DNA of 64,000 bases. Origin: Molanna angustata (taxonomy: Eukaryota; Arthropoda; Insecta; Trichoptera; Molannidae). Below, piece after piece: positions 35,214 to 46,239 of the stretch (its first letter is position 1; each line of letters starts with the position of its first letter). Below the pieces are notes generated by a model that saw nothing but the letters and a program-made list of their open reading frames with translations, did no database searches and had not been told where the DNA came from. The position numbers and the translations under genes are program-made. The stretch lies in the NCBI GenBank assembly GCA_963576475.1, contig OY754975.1, forward strand, positions 21,633,169 through 21,697,168. The letters are read 5' to 3'.

Positions 35214-35832
35214 TACTCTCCACACTACGGAATAATGGAGAGTCATAATTTCACAATTCTTAAGCGTATTTTTTACATAAATTTCTCAATGGGTATCATG
35301 TAGAGAGTGCATACTTGAGTTTCGTTGTGATGTTTTTGTGTGCATGCCGTACACAAATATGAAAATGTCTCCTCTGTACAGATCAAACTAAAAGGCCGAT
35401 GAACTTATTATTGATACCATATGTGTGAAGTAGGTACATAAACTTAGAGATGATAGTTTTTCATAGACAATGGTTCATTATTTTTCAATGATTCTCTATG
35501 ATTTCATCTGTTAAAACCGAAAAAATGCTCTCACGACCTGGAAATTTGAGATATTTTAATTTTGTTTAAACTATTTATACAATACCAATAATCTTAAACT
35601 GCATTCAAAGTTGGTCAACGTTAAAAGAAAAACATACAACCGTTTGAAAAATTATGTTCATAATAATAGATTTATGTATGAAAAATATAAATAATATAAC
35701 AAGAGAATTTTTTTGTGTTTGGCATTGTTCAGTTATTTGATTTCATATTGATACTAGAATGTACCTAATATTAGCAGGGAAGCTACATTGTGTAGTGGAG
35801 AGTTTAGCGTTGGCCACAACCCACTCGTTTTT
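35214..35832 (-). mobile_element. Family B element, copy 5 (old, diverged)
   Basis: Begins TTACTCTCCACACTACGG with its hairpin partner TGGAGAGTCATAATTTC, and ends TTTAGCGTTGGCCACAACCC then ACTCGTTT. The interior is strongly diverged. Confidence 0.6.
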
Positions 35833-36488
35833 ATATTTTATAAGACTGTGACTGTCCCTTAAATAAATAATGAATTTACAATGGTTTTTAAATAACTATA
35901 TTAAAATGTTATTTGGATTCCAAAATTTTCTATATGTACATACCTATGTGTTCCTGATTTAAAAGTTGAAGATTTACAGCGATTTTTCAATTTCAAATAG
36001 AGCATACAAAGTATGTTAATAATTAGAAAGCGCATGTTTATAACGGAACCGTTACTCGGCCCAACCCTGATGTACTTAGTTGGTTGCGGTCCATTTGAAT
36101 GTTAATTCGCACGGCGGCGCTACATTGCGCGGGTCGGCTCTGTTAATTGCTACAATTATTAATTCTTATTGGCCAGTTCTGGGTTGGACATACGAACAGC
36201 TTTGTCTTGTTCAGCGCCGAGAATTTTTTCACTTTAATATTAATATGTACAAGTATGTATGTAGTACCTACTTATGTACATACATTATATATTAACTTGT
36301 ACAATATGTCATAATCACAAACATTTATTTTTAATGTTATGGTACATTGAATACTGATAAATATGTTATAGATGATTTCATTGATTTGCTGAGATTGTTA
36401 TAAATTACATATGTATTTCAGAAATCCATGATAATGTTTACTATGAAAGTGTTATAACTATGAAGTGTTATTACATAGTATGTACCTA
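35833..36488. other. Intronic spacer
   Basis: No gene recognised. A short GC-richer bit at 36085-36140 (GCACGGCGGCGCTACATTGC) is unexplained. Confidence 0.35.
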
Positions 36489-36620
36489 GTAATAATAATA
36501 ATAATAATGAATACTTTCTTGCACCCTGCGCAAGTGGTGAGTTTATTGCCGTATGGCAATTTCTTCCAACTAACCAGTGTTTCCAGCCCAGAGAAGCAAT
36601 ATTTGCGTGAGAAATGAATT
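36489..36620 (-). mobile_element. SINE S2, copy c (head missing)
   Basis: (AAT)n at 36489-36508 followed by the S2 body CTTTCTTGCACCCTGCGCAA through TTGCGTGAGAAATGAATT. The tRNA head is absent, i.e. the copy is 5'-truncated. Confidence 0.8.
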
Positions 36621-36664
36621 ACACATACAATAAGTAAGTAGGTACCTATATCAACTTCTAAGTA

Positions 36665-38794
36665 CATACATACATACCATCACGCCATGTCCCTCGCGGG
36701 GTAGGCAGAGAGAACCGAACGCCACATTTTTCTATCTTGACACGCATTCATCGCCTCATCAACATTCATACATCGTCTTATACATGTTCGTCTGTTGTTC
36801 ACGCTTCTTACATTTCCATCTTTCAAAATATCGTTTACATGGTCGTGCCATCCTTTTCTTGGGCGCCCGCGACCTCTTATTCCGTTCCTGTCAGCTTTGT
36901 ATATTTTCTTCGTCAGGCGTTCTTCGTTCATTCTCCCCAAGTGGCCAAACCATCTCAATGTGTTAACTTTCATTCTGTTAATTACATCTTTCTTTATCTT
37001 ACATTCTTTCCTTGTATCTTCATTCCGAACTCTATCATACATCGTTCTGTTACAAATTCTTCTAAGCGATCTCATTTCAACTGCATTTATTCTGCTTTCG
37101 TGCGACTTCTGCCATGTCCAGGTCTCACTTGCATACGTCAATGTTGGCACTACGATTGCGTTATGAATGGCAACTTTAGCGTCTCTTGATATGTTGCGAT
37201 CATTCATAACTGGTCTAAGTGCTCCATTCACTCTGTTTCCTGCCATAACTCTTCTTTCAATATCCTTATCAGGCCGTCCATTCCGTTGGAACATACTACC
37301 CAGATAGACATACTCATCGACTTGTTCAAGCCATTCATTCTCTACTTTTATTTGACACACTGTTCTGCTTTCACTCTTTTCAAAGACCATTAGGTACCTT
37401 TGATTTGCTGGCATTCATTTTAAGTCCGTTTTCTATGCATCCTTCATATACCATACTTACAAGATACTGTAACTCTTCTATACTTTCTGCTAACAATACT
37501 TTGTCGTCTGCATACATCAGATCACGTACTGTTACAGTACTCAGTTTCAGACCCTTACTTTCATACTTAAGGGCTCTTATGCAGAAATCAATGTAGATAT
37601 TAAAGAGCCAAGGGGACAACACGCACCCCTGTCTAACGCCATTATTTATAGAGAACCAAGTTGTTGTTGTGTCGTTAATACGAACACATGCTTTGCTGTT
37701 CTCATATAATGAAGCGATTGCACGTATCAGCTTACTCTTCACTCCGTACATCGATAGTATATTTCATAGTTTTTCTCTTACAACTTTATCATAGGCCTTT
37801 TCAAGGTCTATAAAGGCGCAGAAAAGTTTTTGGTTTTTACCCAAAACCTTTTCTGTGACCATACGTAAAGAAAAAATTTGGTCTATACATCCTCTGCCGC
37901 CAACAAAAGCCCCTTGAGCATCCCAAATCTTGCTCTCTGTAACCTTTCGTACTCTTTGATCCAGGATCCTTGCATACATCTTACCAACTGAGCTTAGCAA
38001 ACTTATGGCTCTATAGTTTTTGCAGTCGAGCTTCGATCCTTTACCTTTATACAAAGGTACCACGACTGCATTTCTCCAGTCTGAGGGAGTGTGTCCTTCT
38101 TCCCAACATTTGTTGAAAAGAGAGAGACACCACTCCAACGTCTGTTCGCCGCCATATTTTATAAGTTCAGCTGATACACTGTCATACCCGGCAGCTTTCC
38201 CCGCTTTCGCGTGTTTTACTGCTTCAAACTCTTCCTCTTGCGTTATTTCATCCTTATCATCTTCACTTACTTGCCATGTTCTCTGACTCACGTCCCCTCT
38301 TACTCCGCTATCATACAGTTCCTCGAAATATTCCCTCCATCGCTCTTTCACGCCATCTTCGTCCATAATTATTTTTCCATCTTTATCATTTATTCCTTTC
38401 GAAGCTTTCACAGTTCCATTTTTTCTTTTCGCTACGCCTTTCCAGAACATTTTCATGTTTCCAGGAAAGTCGTTGGCTATTTTCAGGCTTTCTTTCTCTT
38501 TTATACCATCTTTTTCCCTTTTTACTGTGTCTTTGACTACTTTCTTGCATACTTTATAATTCTCTTTTGCTCTTTCTTCATTATTCGAACCTTTCGCGGC
38601 TTTCATGCTTTCTTCTTTTCACCCACAACTATCTTAAACACTCTCATTCCACCAAGCATCGCCTTTCTTTCCACCTCTTTTAGCAATACCACAGATATTC
38701 TTCGATGTCTTACACACGGTCTCTTTCAGCGTCGTCCATGCTTCCTCAATATTTCTTCTACTGTGTATTGCTTTAAAGAGTTCGTTTCCGGTCT
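36665..38794 (-). mobile_element. 5'-truncated LINE insertion with 10-bp TSD
   Basis: CTTCTAAGTA lies directly outside both ends (36655-36664 and 38795-38804). On the minus strand the copy runs from within the region upstream of the RT to a 3' end TGGCGTGATGGTATGTATGT, i.e. a short ATGT repeat tail. The same 3' end occurs at 12690 and 28139, so this is one LINE family with several copies. Confidence 0.9.
36680..38790 (-). pseudogene. LINE reverse transcriptase with nonsense and frameshift lesions
   Basis: From 5' to 3' on the minus strand: an N-terminal part (from about 38790, EETGNELFKA...GDAWWNESV) ending in a stop near 38634; a frame 38606-37767 with AAGYDSVSAELIKYGG, KNYRAISLLSSVGKMYARIL, FVGGRGCIDQIFSLR and CAFIDLEKAYDKV; a TGA at 37764-37766 where related elements have tryptophan; then 37763-37393 with GVRQGCVLSPWLFNIYID and the catalytic LMYADDKVLLAES; a frameshift near 37393 where GTACCTA-type bases are inserted; then 37414-36680 with YVYLGSMFQ, MRSLRRICNRT, LRWFGHLGRM and GRGRPRKGW. 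The RT motifs are intact, but at least three lesions disable the gene. The upstream endonuclease is missing. Confidence 0.85.
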
Positions 38795-38804
38795 CTTCTA
38801 AGTA

Positions 38805-38994
38805 GGTACCTATATTATTTATATTATGGTACATTGAATGATGGTATGTTGTGAGGCACCGGCTTAGAATAGTGTCTCCACTTTTTTGACCTATGAGGTT
38901 CACCACACATTCTGTCGGTAGTGCCTAATAAGGTGAAACGAAACTGATGTGTGGGGATACGCGCACGCGTCACGTTTAGTTTTATTTGGTGATG
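38805..38994. other. Spacer beside the LINE
   Basis: Nothing recognised. Confidence 0.3.
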
Positions 38995-39170
38995 CAAACC
39001 CGCACACCCGGCGCTGGTTACCCCAAATTGAGGGGTATGCCGTGATGGTATGAATGATACACAACATCCTTAACCCTCTTAGCATTCTTCTACTTTAAAT
39101 ATACACACCAACACGGTATATCCCACAATTTGGGGTAACCAGCAACATGTGTGCCGGCGTGCTTTACTTT
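38995..39170. repeat. Inverted repeat (MITE-like, about 170 bp)
   Basis: CGCTGGTTACCCCAAATTGA then GGGGTATGCCGTG on the left is mirrored by CACGGTATATCCCACAATTT then GGGGTAACCAGC on the right, flanked by CACACCCGG and TGTGTGCCGG. Confidence 0.65.
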
Positions 39171-39375
39171 ATAAAAGCAAGCACAACCCATTAGAACAGC
39201 TGAATTTTAAATTTAGTTTAATATATTTAATTTTAATGCTAGCTATTTTAGTTAAGTTGTCAATGTCTTACTAAACTTATTTTTTTAAATGTTTTAACTG
39301 GGATGCTTTAATACATATTTGTGTGGAGTATTGTTTTTTTTTTGTACACGTGAGAAAATGTATCATACAGCCATG

Positions 39376-39376
39376 T

Positions 39377-39409
<33 letters not shown>

Positions 39410-39411
39410 TT
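39376..39411. repeat. (GT)n microsatellite
   Basis: A nearly pure GT run of about 36 bp. Confidence 0.9.
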
Positions 39412-39597
39412 CGTATATATGTTTGTGGATGTACCTATCTAGATGTATAAAAACACTTGAAGATATTTTATCATTTATATAACTTAGTATACATAGGTTT
39501 TGTAGTGAATTGTTTTTTAATATTTTTTTTGTCTCATATGTTTTAAGAGGACATACAACATCTAGTGACTGAAAACATGATATATTTAAACCGCCTA

Positions 39598-41520
39598 ATA
39601 CACTATGAAGTTACTTGTTAGTAAGGGTAACAATCGCGTGCGTTAAAAAATGTTTATACATGATTTAAACTATCGGAAATCCAAAATTTGATGATTTTTT
39701 GCATTTTAAGAACTAACCTTACTTGAAATGAAGATATTTTATCGGTCATTCACTTTGATTTTATGCACTACTATTTTACATATATTATAAAAGATTTCTT
39801 TCTCTACGACACATAGTTATGGAGTAATTTAAAAAAATGCTGTAAAAAAGGATATTTTTAATATTTATTTAAGGGGTATTTAGGCTGAATTTTAAAATTA
39901 TGTGACGAATATTCACTAGAGAAATGTTGAAACCACTAATAATGGTATTATTTCTATAAACACACTGTTTAACATATTTGGGGAATTTGATTTGAAATTG
40001 GTGTGTTTAGGTTTATAGGTATGCCCCTTAATATGTTTCTATGATGCATTTTATTATATTTCCTTATGTGTGTGTAATAGTGTGTGTTTGTGGACGTATC
40101 TATACTTATGTATATAAATATTTTTAGTGTGTGTTTTGATGAACTTTGTTCATGTCGTGTTCACTTATAAAAGGGCATTGACAATATATAAGTAAGTACA
40201 ATTGTAAAATATACATTCTTGTATGGCGTTGTCAATGTCTGTAAGGGTCCCTTATACACTAAAATAAAAAATGTGTGTATTCCCACACACCAGTCTCGTC
40301 TTAGATAAAAAGTTCAGAGGTGAATCTGTTAAACTATGCGATATATTATTTTGCCTCTTGTATATTCGATTATCTGGTTCTTACGAAAACCACGAAAATA
40401 GAAAAGATTGGAAGCACTAGGTATGTAAAAATTAAGCACCGCATAAAATAATTCGATACTTTTTACAGTGTAGAATTGAGCGTTGGTCACAACCCACTCG
40501 TTTTATAAATATAACAAAAACAACACGTGGGTAAGTACCTAATTATTTATTTTATAGTTAATTATTTTTCTACACGACACCTCGATCCCGCAATACACCA
40601 TTCTATAATCAATTTCCACGATCATAAGTCTCGAGGATAATAAATATAAACACCTGTTTGATGTATTTTTGTAAGATTTATAATATGTACTCTTCTTTTG
40701 ACATTAAATTTAGATATATTTACATTGTTGAATCATAATAATTCACTTTTCGTTTATTAAATTTTATACGAAATGGTACGGCGTCCATCTTGTTTTTATT
40801 TGCGGATTTATTGCGTCAATTTAAAAAGTAATAGATTGTCGACCGCCGTCGTAGCACAGTGGTAAAAACGATCAAAGCGATAATTTTGTTGACTCTATTC
40901 TATTCCCGAGTAACGAATTGTTTTACCTCTTTGATTTCAATGTAAGAATGTTGCGCAAGCTCATCAAGTGATCACATAATATCAATCGATCAAATGTCTG
41001 TTTTATATAATTTGTTATATTGATACAATTTCACGATTTACAGATATTATTATTTTGATTGGGTAGGTACCTACGTATATAAAAATATAAATTTAAGGGG
41101 GCATATAAAAATAAACACCCCAATTTTAAATTAAATTTCTCAAAAATGTATAAAAGAATGTTTCTAAAAAAAATATCATAGTTATTTTCAACATTTTTCT
41201 CTAGTGAATGTTCGTCCCACATTTTTGAAATTCAGCGTGATTCATTCCCCCTAAGATAATTATTAAAAATATCCCTTAGTACCTACGGCATTTTTTTTAA
41301 TTACTCCATAACTAAGTGTTGTAGAGAGATAAATCTTTTGTGTGCATAAAGAATGCATAAAATTAAAGTGAATGACCGATAAAGTTTTTTTAATTTCAAG
41401 TCAGGTTTGTTCTTAAATGCAAAAAATCAACAAATCTTGGATTTTCGATAGTTTAAGTCACGTATAAACCCTTTTTAACGCACGCGAGTTACCCTTACTA
41501 ACACGTAACTTCATAAATAC
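39598..41520. mobile_element. Element with long inverted repeats of about 430 bp
   Basis: 39598-40035 and 41090-41520 are inverse complements with moderate divergence: outer GTTAGTAAGGGTAAC versus GTTACCCTTACTAAC, then GATGATTTTTTGCATTT, CGGTCATTCACTTT, ATGGAGTAATT and ATTCACTAGAGAAA paired in order. The roughly 1 kb between them includes a family B end fragment (40468-40505) and an S2-like head (about 40841-40870), which are later insertions. No transposase frame was seen. Confidence 0.65.
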
Positions 41521-41603
41521 CTATACACTGAAGTCCGCGAATAAGTCATCTGTCGTATCTGGATGTCTAAAAAATATGATCTGGAAAAATAAACACATGC
41601 GTA

Positions 41604-42020
41604 TTGACAGTAAGGTCAGAATACTTATATAAGACATGCGTGCGACCGATCATGACGTATGCTATGGAAACGCGAGCAGACACTGTACGAATCAAGGGGC
41701 TCTTAAGGACAACGGAAATTAAGGTTCTAAGGCCAATCACTGGAAAAACTCTCCGAGATCGTGTTTGCGATGATGAGTTAAGAAAAAACATGTGGAATAG
41801 AGGACATCGTTCGATGGAGTAGATCCAGAAGAAGCCATTGGAGAGACCACGTAGCCAGGATGGACAGTGATAGACTTGCGTATATAGCAGCGAATGAAAT
41901 CCCTTCTGGTCGCCGTCTACGCGGAAGACCAGATATTTGGTCTTCCTCATTTCATGAGGCATATTTTTTTGAATTACAGACCAAAAGGCCTTATAAACGA
42001 AGAAGAAGAAGTAACTTGGA
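41604..42020 (+). pseudogene. LINE RT C-terminus with GAA tail
   Basis: Reads YKTCVRPIMTYAMETRADT, then LRTTEIKVLRPITGKTLRD, a frame change at about 41812, then WRDHVARMDSDRLAYIA and RRLRGRPD, ending in LQTKRPYKRRRRS over a (GAA)n tract at 41999-42012. The RP..TYA.ET, LR.I.GKT and W.DHV.RM blocks are typical of a LINE C-terminus. It is a third LINE family, distinct from those at 33.3 and 36.7 kb, truncated and frameshifted. Confidence 0.75.
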
Positions 42021-42142
42021 ATTTTTTCAAAGCACAATAGCATGACAAAATTTATACGTTTATTGGGCTAAGCGTTGACTTCAAGCACCGAAAATGGTTT
42101 AGTAAATATTGCCCCAAGTTTATATTATTGTTCGAATCTGTC

Positions 42143-42330
42143 CAGGGGGGCAAATCTGGTCAACCGGCGGAATCAAAACCACACATGTTAACCCATATTA
42201 TGGATATAATTATCTTATGGAGTTCTATAATATCTTAAGATATTATAGAACTCCTTAAAATAATTATATCCATAATATGGGTAAACATGGATGGTTATGA
42301 TTCCGCCTGTTGATCAGACTTGCCCCCCTA
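42143..42330. mobile_element. Foldback MITE family C, copy 3
   Basis: AGGGGGGCAAATCTGGTCAA mirrors GATCAGACTTGCCCCCCT, and TAATATCTTAAGATATTA is a perfect palindromic centre. More diverged from copies 1 and 2 than they are from each other. Confidence 0.8.
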
Positions 42331-43278
42331 ACGAAGAAACGGTTGATCCAAAATTAGTATATGCTAAATTACTCGATAATGGTTCACACAAAGAAATTTG
42401 AAAATGTGCCACAGCTAATATATCTTATTTAAGATAAATAATAACGAATGATTCAAGTAATTAGTATTAACCAACATAATATAATTACACTTTCTGTTGT
42501 AGTTCGTTTACGGTTCACGAAAAATAAGTCTGAACTTCAAATCCCCACCCTGACTGATTCTTCCAAAAATAACACGGGCCCTTCATATGCTTCGAGTTCT
42601 ATTTTTATGTGGAAATCCCACTACACCGCACAGATCGTACAGTAAACAAAAAGCGATTCACTTGCATACATTATATTCAAACATATTTCAATTGATTTGT
42701 AGGTAATTACTTACAATCTGATTTTAACAAAATATTGGCTCACCATAATGTTCGACTTCAAAGTAAACACACAATATATTAACGTATGCATAGTAAAATA
42801 TTTACAGAGATAAGATATTATTTACCAACTAGTTCTGTCAGACACTAAATAATAATAATATATATGTGTTATGTGTTTAGTAAAATTAGAATAACGCATA
42901 AAACTGCTAATGTAAATATTTGATTTAACCATTAATACGTTTCTTCCTGATTATCTTAAATGCCATTTTGGATGCAAATCATGCAACAACGCAAGTACAG
43001 TGCGTTCCACTTAGTAAATTATTTTGTGTTGCTTAGCATGCATACTTGACAATCTGGCTAATTTAGTTCCGACACGGAGTTGCTAACATTTTAAAAATTT
43101 ACTTATTTATTGTTTTTATGGGGTATGTCAAAGACCAACATAATTTATTCTTACTTTGTGGCGAAATAAACAGAATTAAAGTATCCAACTTCGATCGCGA
43201 TCTATATGTTGTAACACCTGGCGATGTTTAATTTCTTCCATCTGACAATACTAAGAAATCTTACCAATGCAAAGATAA
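42331..43278. other. Intronic spacer
   Basis: Nothing recognised. Confidence 0.35.
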
Positions 43279-43796
43279 ACGAGTGGGTTGTGGCCAACGA
43301 TAAACTCCTCATTAACAAGTCACTCCTTAGAAAAATCAAATTTTGTATGGAAAATATTCAACATTTAGTTTATTAAATTATTTTTGATATAAATACTTTA
43401 TTATGAAAATTTGATATTTCTTCAATGTAATTTTATGAAAATGATGTGCCTTTTTACCAATATAAAAAAATAAAAATAACAATTTTCGAGTTTCCTGCGC
43501 TTGGAGTCACTTTGAAATATTTGACAGTTAAAAAAAATCGAGAAGCACAATTCAGATATCCTTCAAAATCTAACGGGGTCTAAGCGAGTAACATACCTAT
43601 TAGATATACAAATTTGCAAAATTTGAAAAGAATTGAATGAGTACACACACAGATATATATTGCGATGAAACTTTCAGAATACAATCTCAGCATGATACTA
43701 GTTGACAATCTGCAATAAAAAATAGTCTAATAAATTGCGAAATCAGAACTCCCCACTATATTATCTCCTTGGGTTAGTGAGAAGTAAAAAGGAATT
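43279..43796 (+). mobile_element. Family B element, copy 7
   Basis: From ACGAGTGGGTTGTGGCCAAC to GGTTAGTGAGAAGT; a short deletion removes part of the middle after GAATGAGTAC. Confidence 0.75.
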
Positions 43797-44574
43797 ATTA
43801 AGCGAAACGTTCTATATTCTGTTTTTTTTTAACGAAGAATAGTTCCAAATTTGAATTACCATTGAACGGGCGAAATCGAATTTATCTCCATTATTATTCC
43901 ACATTCGACAACATTGATTGCAATATACATATTATAAATCTATATCAGTGTAAACAGGATGTGGCGTAAAATGTTTTAAAAAGGATATTGATACTCGTAT
44001 TGTAAATGCAGACAAAAATAATGAATTATTTAATACAGCTATTTCTATGTCTTGAGTCTAGCAAATTCATGCAATTTTTGTAATAAATTAATTTGAAATT
44101 CGTATACTTAGGTACTTACTGTTTCTACTAGGTTACCTACATAACATATGTATAGTAATTATATAACTAAGTACGTACCTAATCTATTAAACACAATAAT
44201 TAAACTTAATAATTGTGGAAAATCGAGTCTAAATAACTGGGTATACCTACATCATTCAATAATCAGGTAGGCACTAAGTTCTCTAGATAGCAATATATTA
44301 CGAATAATTATTTTTTCTTGCTGTTCCACATATGACAATGTTGCGTTAATTTATTGTCATAAGTATAATATGAATGTACGTAGAGTGGAAAGTCAATTCT
44401 GAATAAGTAGGTAAACTGTTGAGGCAATGGATAGGAAGGTATATAATATAATATTATTTATTATCTACCACTAACTGTCTAGCTTACAATTACAAATGCA
44501 CCCGAGCGGAAAGGCGAGCGCCGGGCGCCAGGTGCCTGAGACTCACCTACTGCGTGGCGCCTAAATTCTACACA
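43797..44574. other. Intronic spacer near exon 1
   Basis: No gene recognised. A GC-rich patch (GCGAGCGCCGGGCGCCAGGT) at 44514-44533 stands out. Confidence 0.35.
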
Positions 44575-44577
44575 AAC

Positions 44578-44602
44578 TGATACTAGGTGGCGCTACTACC
44601 TG
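44578..44602. promoter_or_regulatory. CTCF-like motif
   Basis: TACTAGGTGGCGCTACTAC contains AGGTGGCGC, close to the insect CTCF core as I remember it. It lies about 0.6 kb inside intron 1 from the BAMBI start codon. Motif match only. Confidence 0.3.
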
Positions 44603-45180
44603 CATAATATTATTATCTGTGGAAACATCAATTCCATTTTTGAAAGTTGCGAGTTTTATTCAAACCTTGAAATGTATAAAATACACAACAGAATAAATGT
44701 TATTTTTAGCACTGATTCAAATGGTATCTATTTTGAATACTCGCATTTATATTTTTTATAATACACACATCAAAATATAGTGAATTGGAATAATTACAAT
44801 AAATAAGCTATACTTATATGTGTTTTACATAACTGATTTCAAAATAATAGTATTTGTTTATGTATTTTGAAAGGATTTATTTATTTTATTTTATAAACTA
44901 ATTTTTCTATTGATATTGTAGCTACTTTGTTTTTAAGCTTAATCTTACAACTAAAACAAATAAAAATTGTGCATTGAAATATAAAAGTTGCTTTTTGGGA
45001 TTGGTAACGCTTTGAAAAGTTTTTGAAGTAGGTATGCGATTTGTAGTTTTGTAAAGAATAACCGCTGATGTAAAGATGTAGACTTATTTTAGTACTATAC
45101 GCAAAGGTACTCAATGAATATTGAATAAATAAATAAAATTATACTTAATAGAAACGCAGAAAGTAAATGTTTTTTTTTAC

Positions 45181-45253
45181 CTGTAACTACGATTGGATAC
45201 ATGGCTCCGATGCAACAAAAAATCCACAAGATTGTCGTTTTCACAAAAAACAT
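45181..45253 (-). CDS. BAMBI: BAMBI homologue, exon 1 (signal peptide)
   Basis: First coding exon of the BAMBI homologue, which acts as a decoy receptor of TGF-beta/BMP signalling at the plasma membrane. The ATG is at 45253-45251 on the minus strand. It is followed by 23 more codons plus one base, then GTAAAAAAAA as the splice donor. The peptide begins MFFVK, continues with the hydrophobic stretch TTILWIFCCIGAM and ends YPIVVT, a good signal peptide. The single leftover G combines with the GT that opens exon 2 (8517) to give glycine, so the mature ectodomain starts around GSEGGHHVRCYC. Matching phase, signal peptide and ectodomain order are the evidence for linking the exons across 36.7 kb. 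No transcript data are available here. Confidence 0.8.
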
Positions 45254-45691
45254 TAACAATTATTTTCACACAGAACTTTTATAAATCACCAAATTATTCA
45301 CTTCCAAACTCGTTTGACGAAGAACAACGCGAAGTAATAAAAGTGTTTCATTATTGTTATGAAAGATCGCACACACTGTCACTTTTGACAAATCAAATTT
45401 TAAACTACATTTGCGTTGAGTTTATTAAAAACAGACTATTATCACATGTTACAGTTTATGTAGACGGCGTTGGTTTAATAATACGTCGCCGTATAACAAC
45501 ACGAAATTATAAAATGGATTATTTTTATTTTCAACGTGGTCTCGAAACAAACTTTTGTGGCAGCGAAACACACGTACAACTCCGTTTAGGTCTGGCAGAC
45601 AACTGCGGAAAACGGCGCTAGTTGGCGCTAGCAAGCCGGCTGATGGCTGATTCACAGTAGGGACACACGCCGCTCGTCTCCGTCAAAGAAT
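45254..45691 (-). promoter_or_regulatory. BAMBI: Predicted BAMBI 5' UTR and promoter edge
   Basis: The sequence upstream of the ATG is less repetitive and becomes GC-richer towards 45600-45690 (CGGCGTGTGTCC, GAGACGAGCGGC on the minus strand). TCATTC with A at 45691 fits an arthropod initiator (TCAKTY), which would give a 5' UTR of about 438 nt; no TATA box or DPE was convincing. A palindromic GGCGCTAGTTGGCGCTAG lies at about 45614-45631. Confidence 0.4.
45298..45351 (-). other. Upstream ORF of 17 codons in the BAMBI leader
   Basis: ATG at 45351-45349, then 16 more codons beginning KHFYYFALFF, and TGA at 45300-45298. It ends 44 nt before the BAMBI start. It could lower translation of the main frame if it is transcribed. 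It exists in the sequence; its function is inference. Confidence 0.4.
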
Positions 45692-46171
45692 GAAACAATT
45701 TCAGTTAATAGACCTACCTAGGTAGGTATTTCGGGGTATTTTTTTTTCAGCGGCATTCGATAAGAAAATTATTATTACTTACCTACTTTGGTTTCATTGG
45801 TTGTATTGTGTGGAACAAAAAATAACCATTGGTCCGCAACAATTTAAACTTTTCATATTGTACATACATACCTAAATAAATTTCTTGATAAAATGTCGAG
45901 CTTTTTTATAATCATGTAAAAGTTTTGCTTTTAACTAAGTGAAAAACGACCATATTGAAATGCATGGAAATAATTACTTATGGAAAAGAGAAGATGAAGT
46001 AAACTTTTTTGAAGTCAAAAGTAATTGGATAAATACATAATACAAACAATAAATACTTACATAAAAAAATACAATTCAAAATAATTAAAAATATTATATA
46101 ACGTATTTTTATAAGCCACCTCACTAGGCTGAGCCTCCGAGGAGGCAGAAAGTTACTTATATTATATACTA
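45692..46171. other. Region just upstream of the BAMBI gene
   Basis: AT-rich, no named element. Would contain the proximal promoter if the predicted start site is right. Confidence 0.35.
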
Positions 46172-46239
46172 GTGAACACCCGGCAAACTTCGTATTGCCT
46201 GTATAATTAAAAATTGTCCTCCATAACCACCCGTCGCTT

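Larger units (their letters stand above)
8518..45180 (-). other. BAMBI: BAMBI intron 1 (about 36.7 kb)
   Basis: Bounded by donor GGTAAAAA after exon 1 (GT at 45180-45179) and acceptor TTTTTCAG before exon 2. Joining the two exons gives an uninterrupted frame (…VVT-G-SEGG…). It is filled with mobile elements on both strands. A few GC-richer islands (16.8-17.3, 22.7-22.9, 24.3-24.5 kb) are not obviously repeats and may be regulatory. Confidence 0.8.

Noticed and set aside
40841..40905. Another SINE S2 copy
   Set aside because: Only GACCGCCGTCGTAGCACAGT resembles the S2 head; no body follows, so it is too weak for a separate call.
45193..45621. 142-codon plus-strand frame
   Set aside because: Antisense shadow of the BAMBI exon 1 and its leader.
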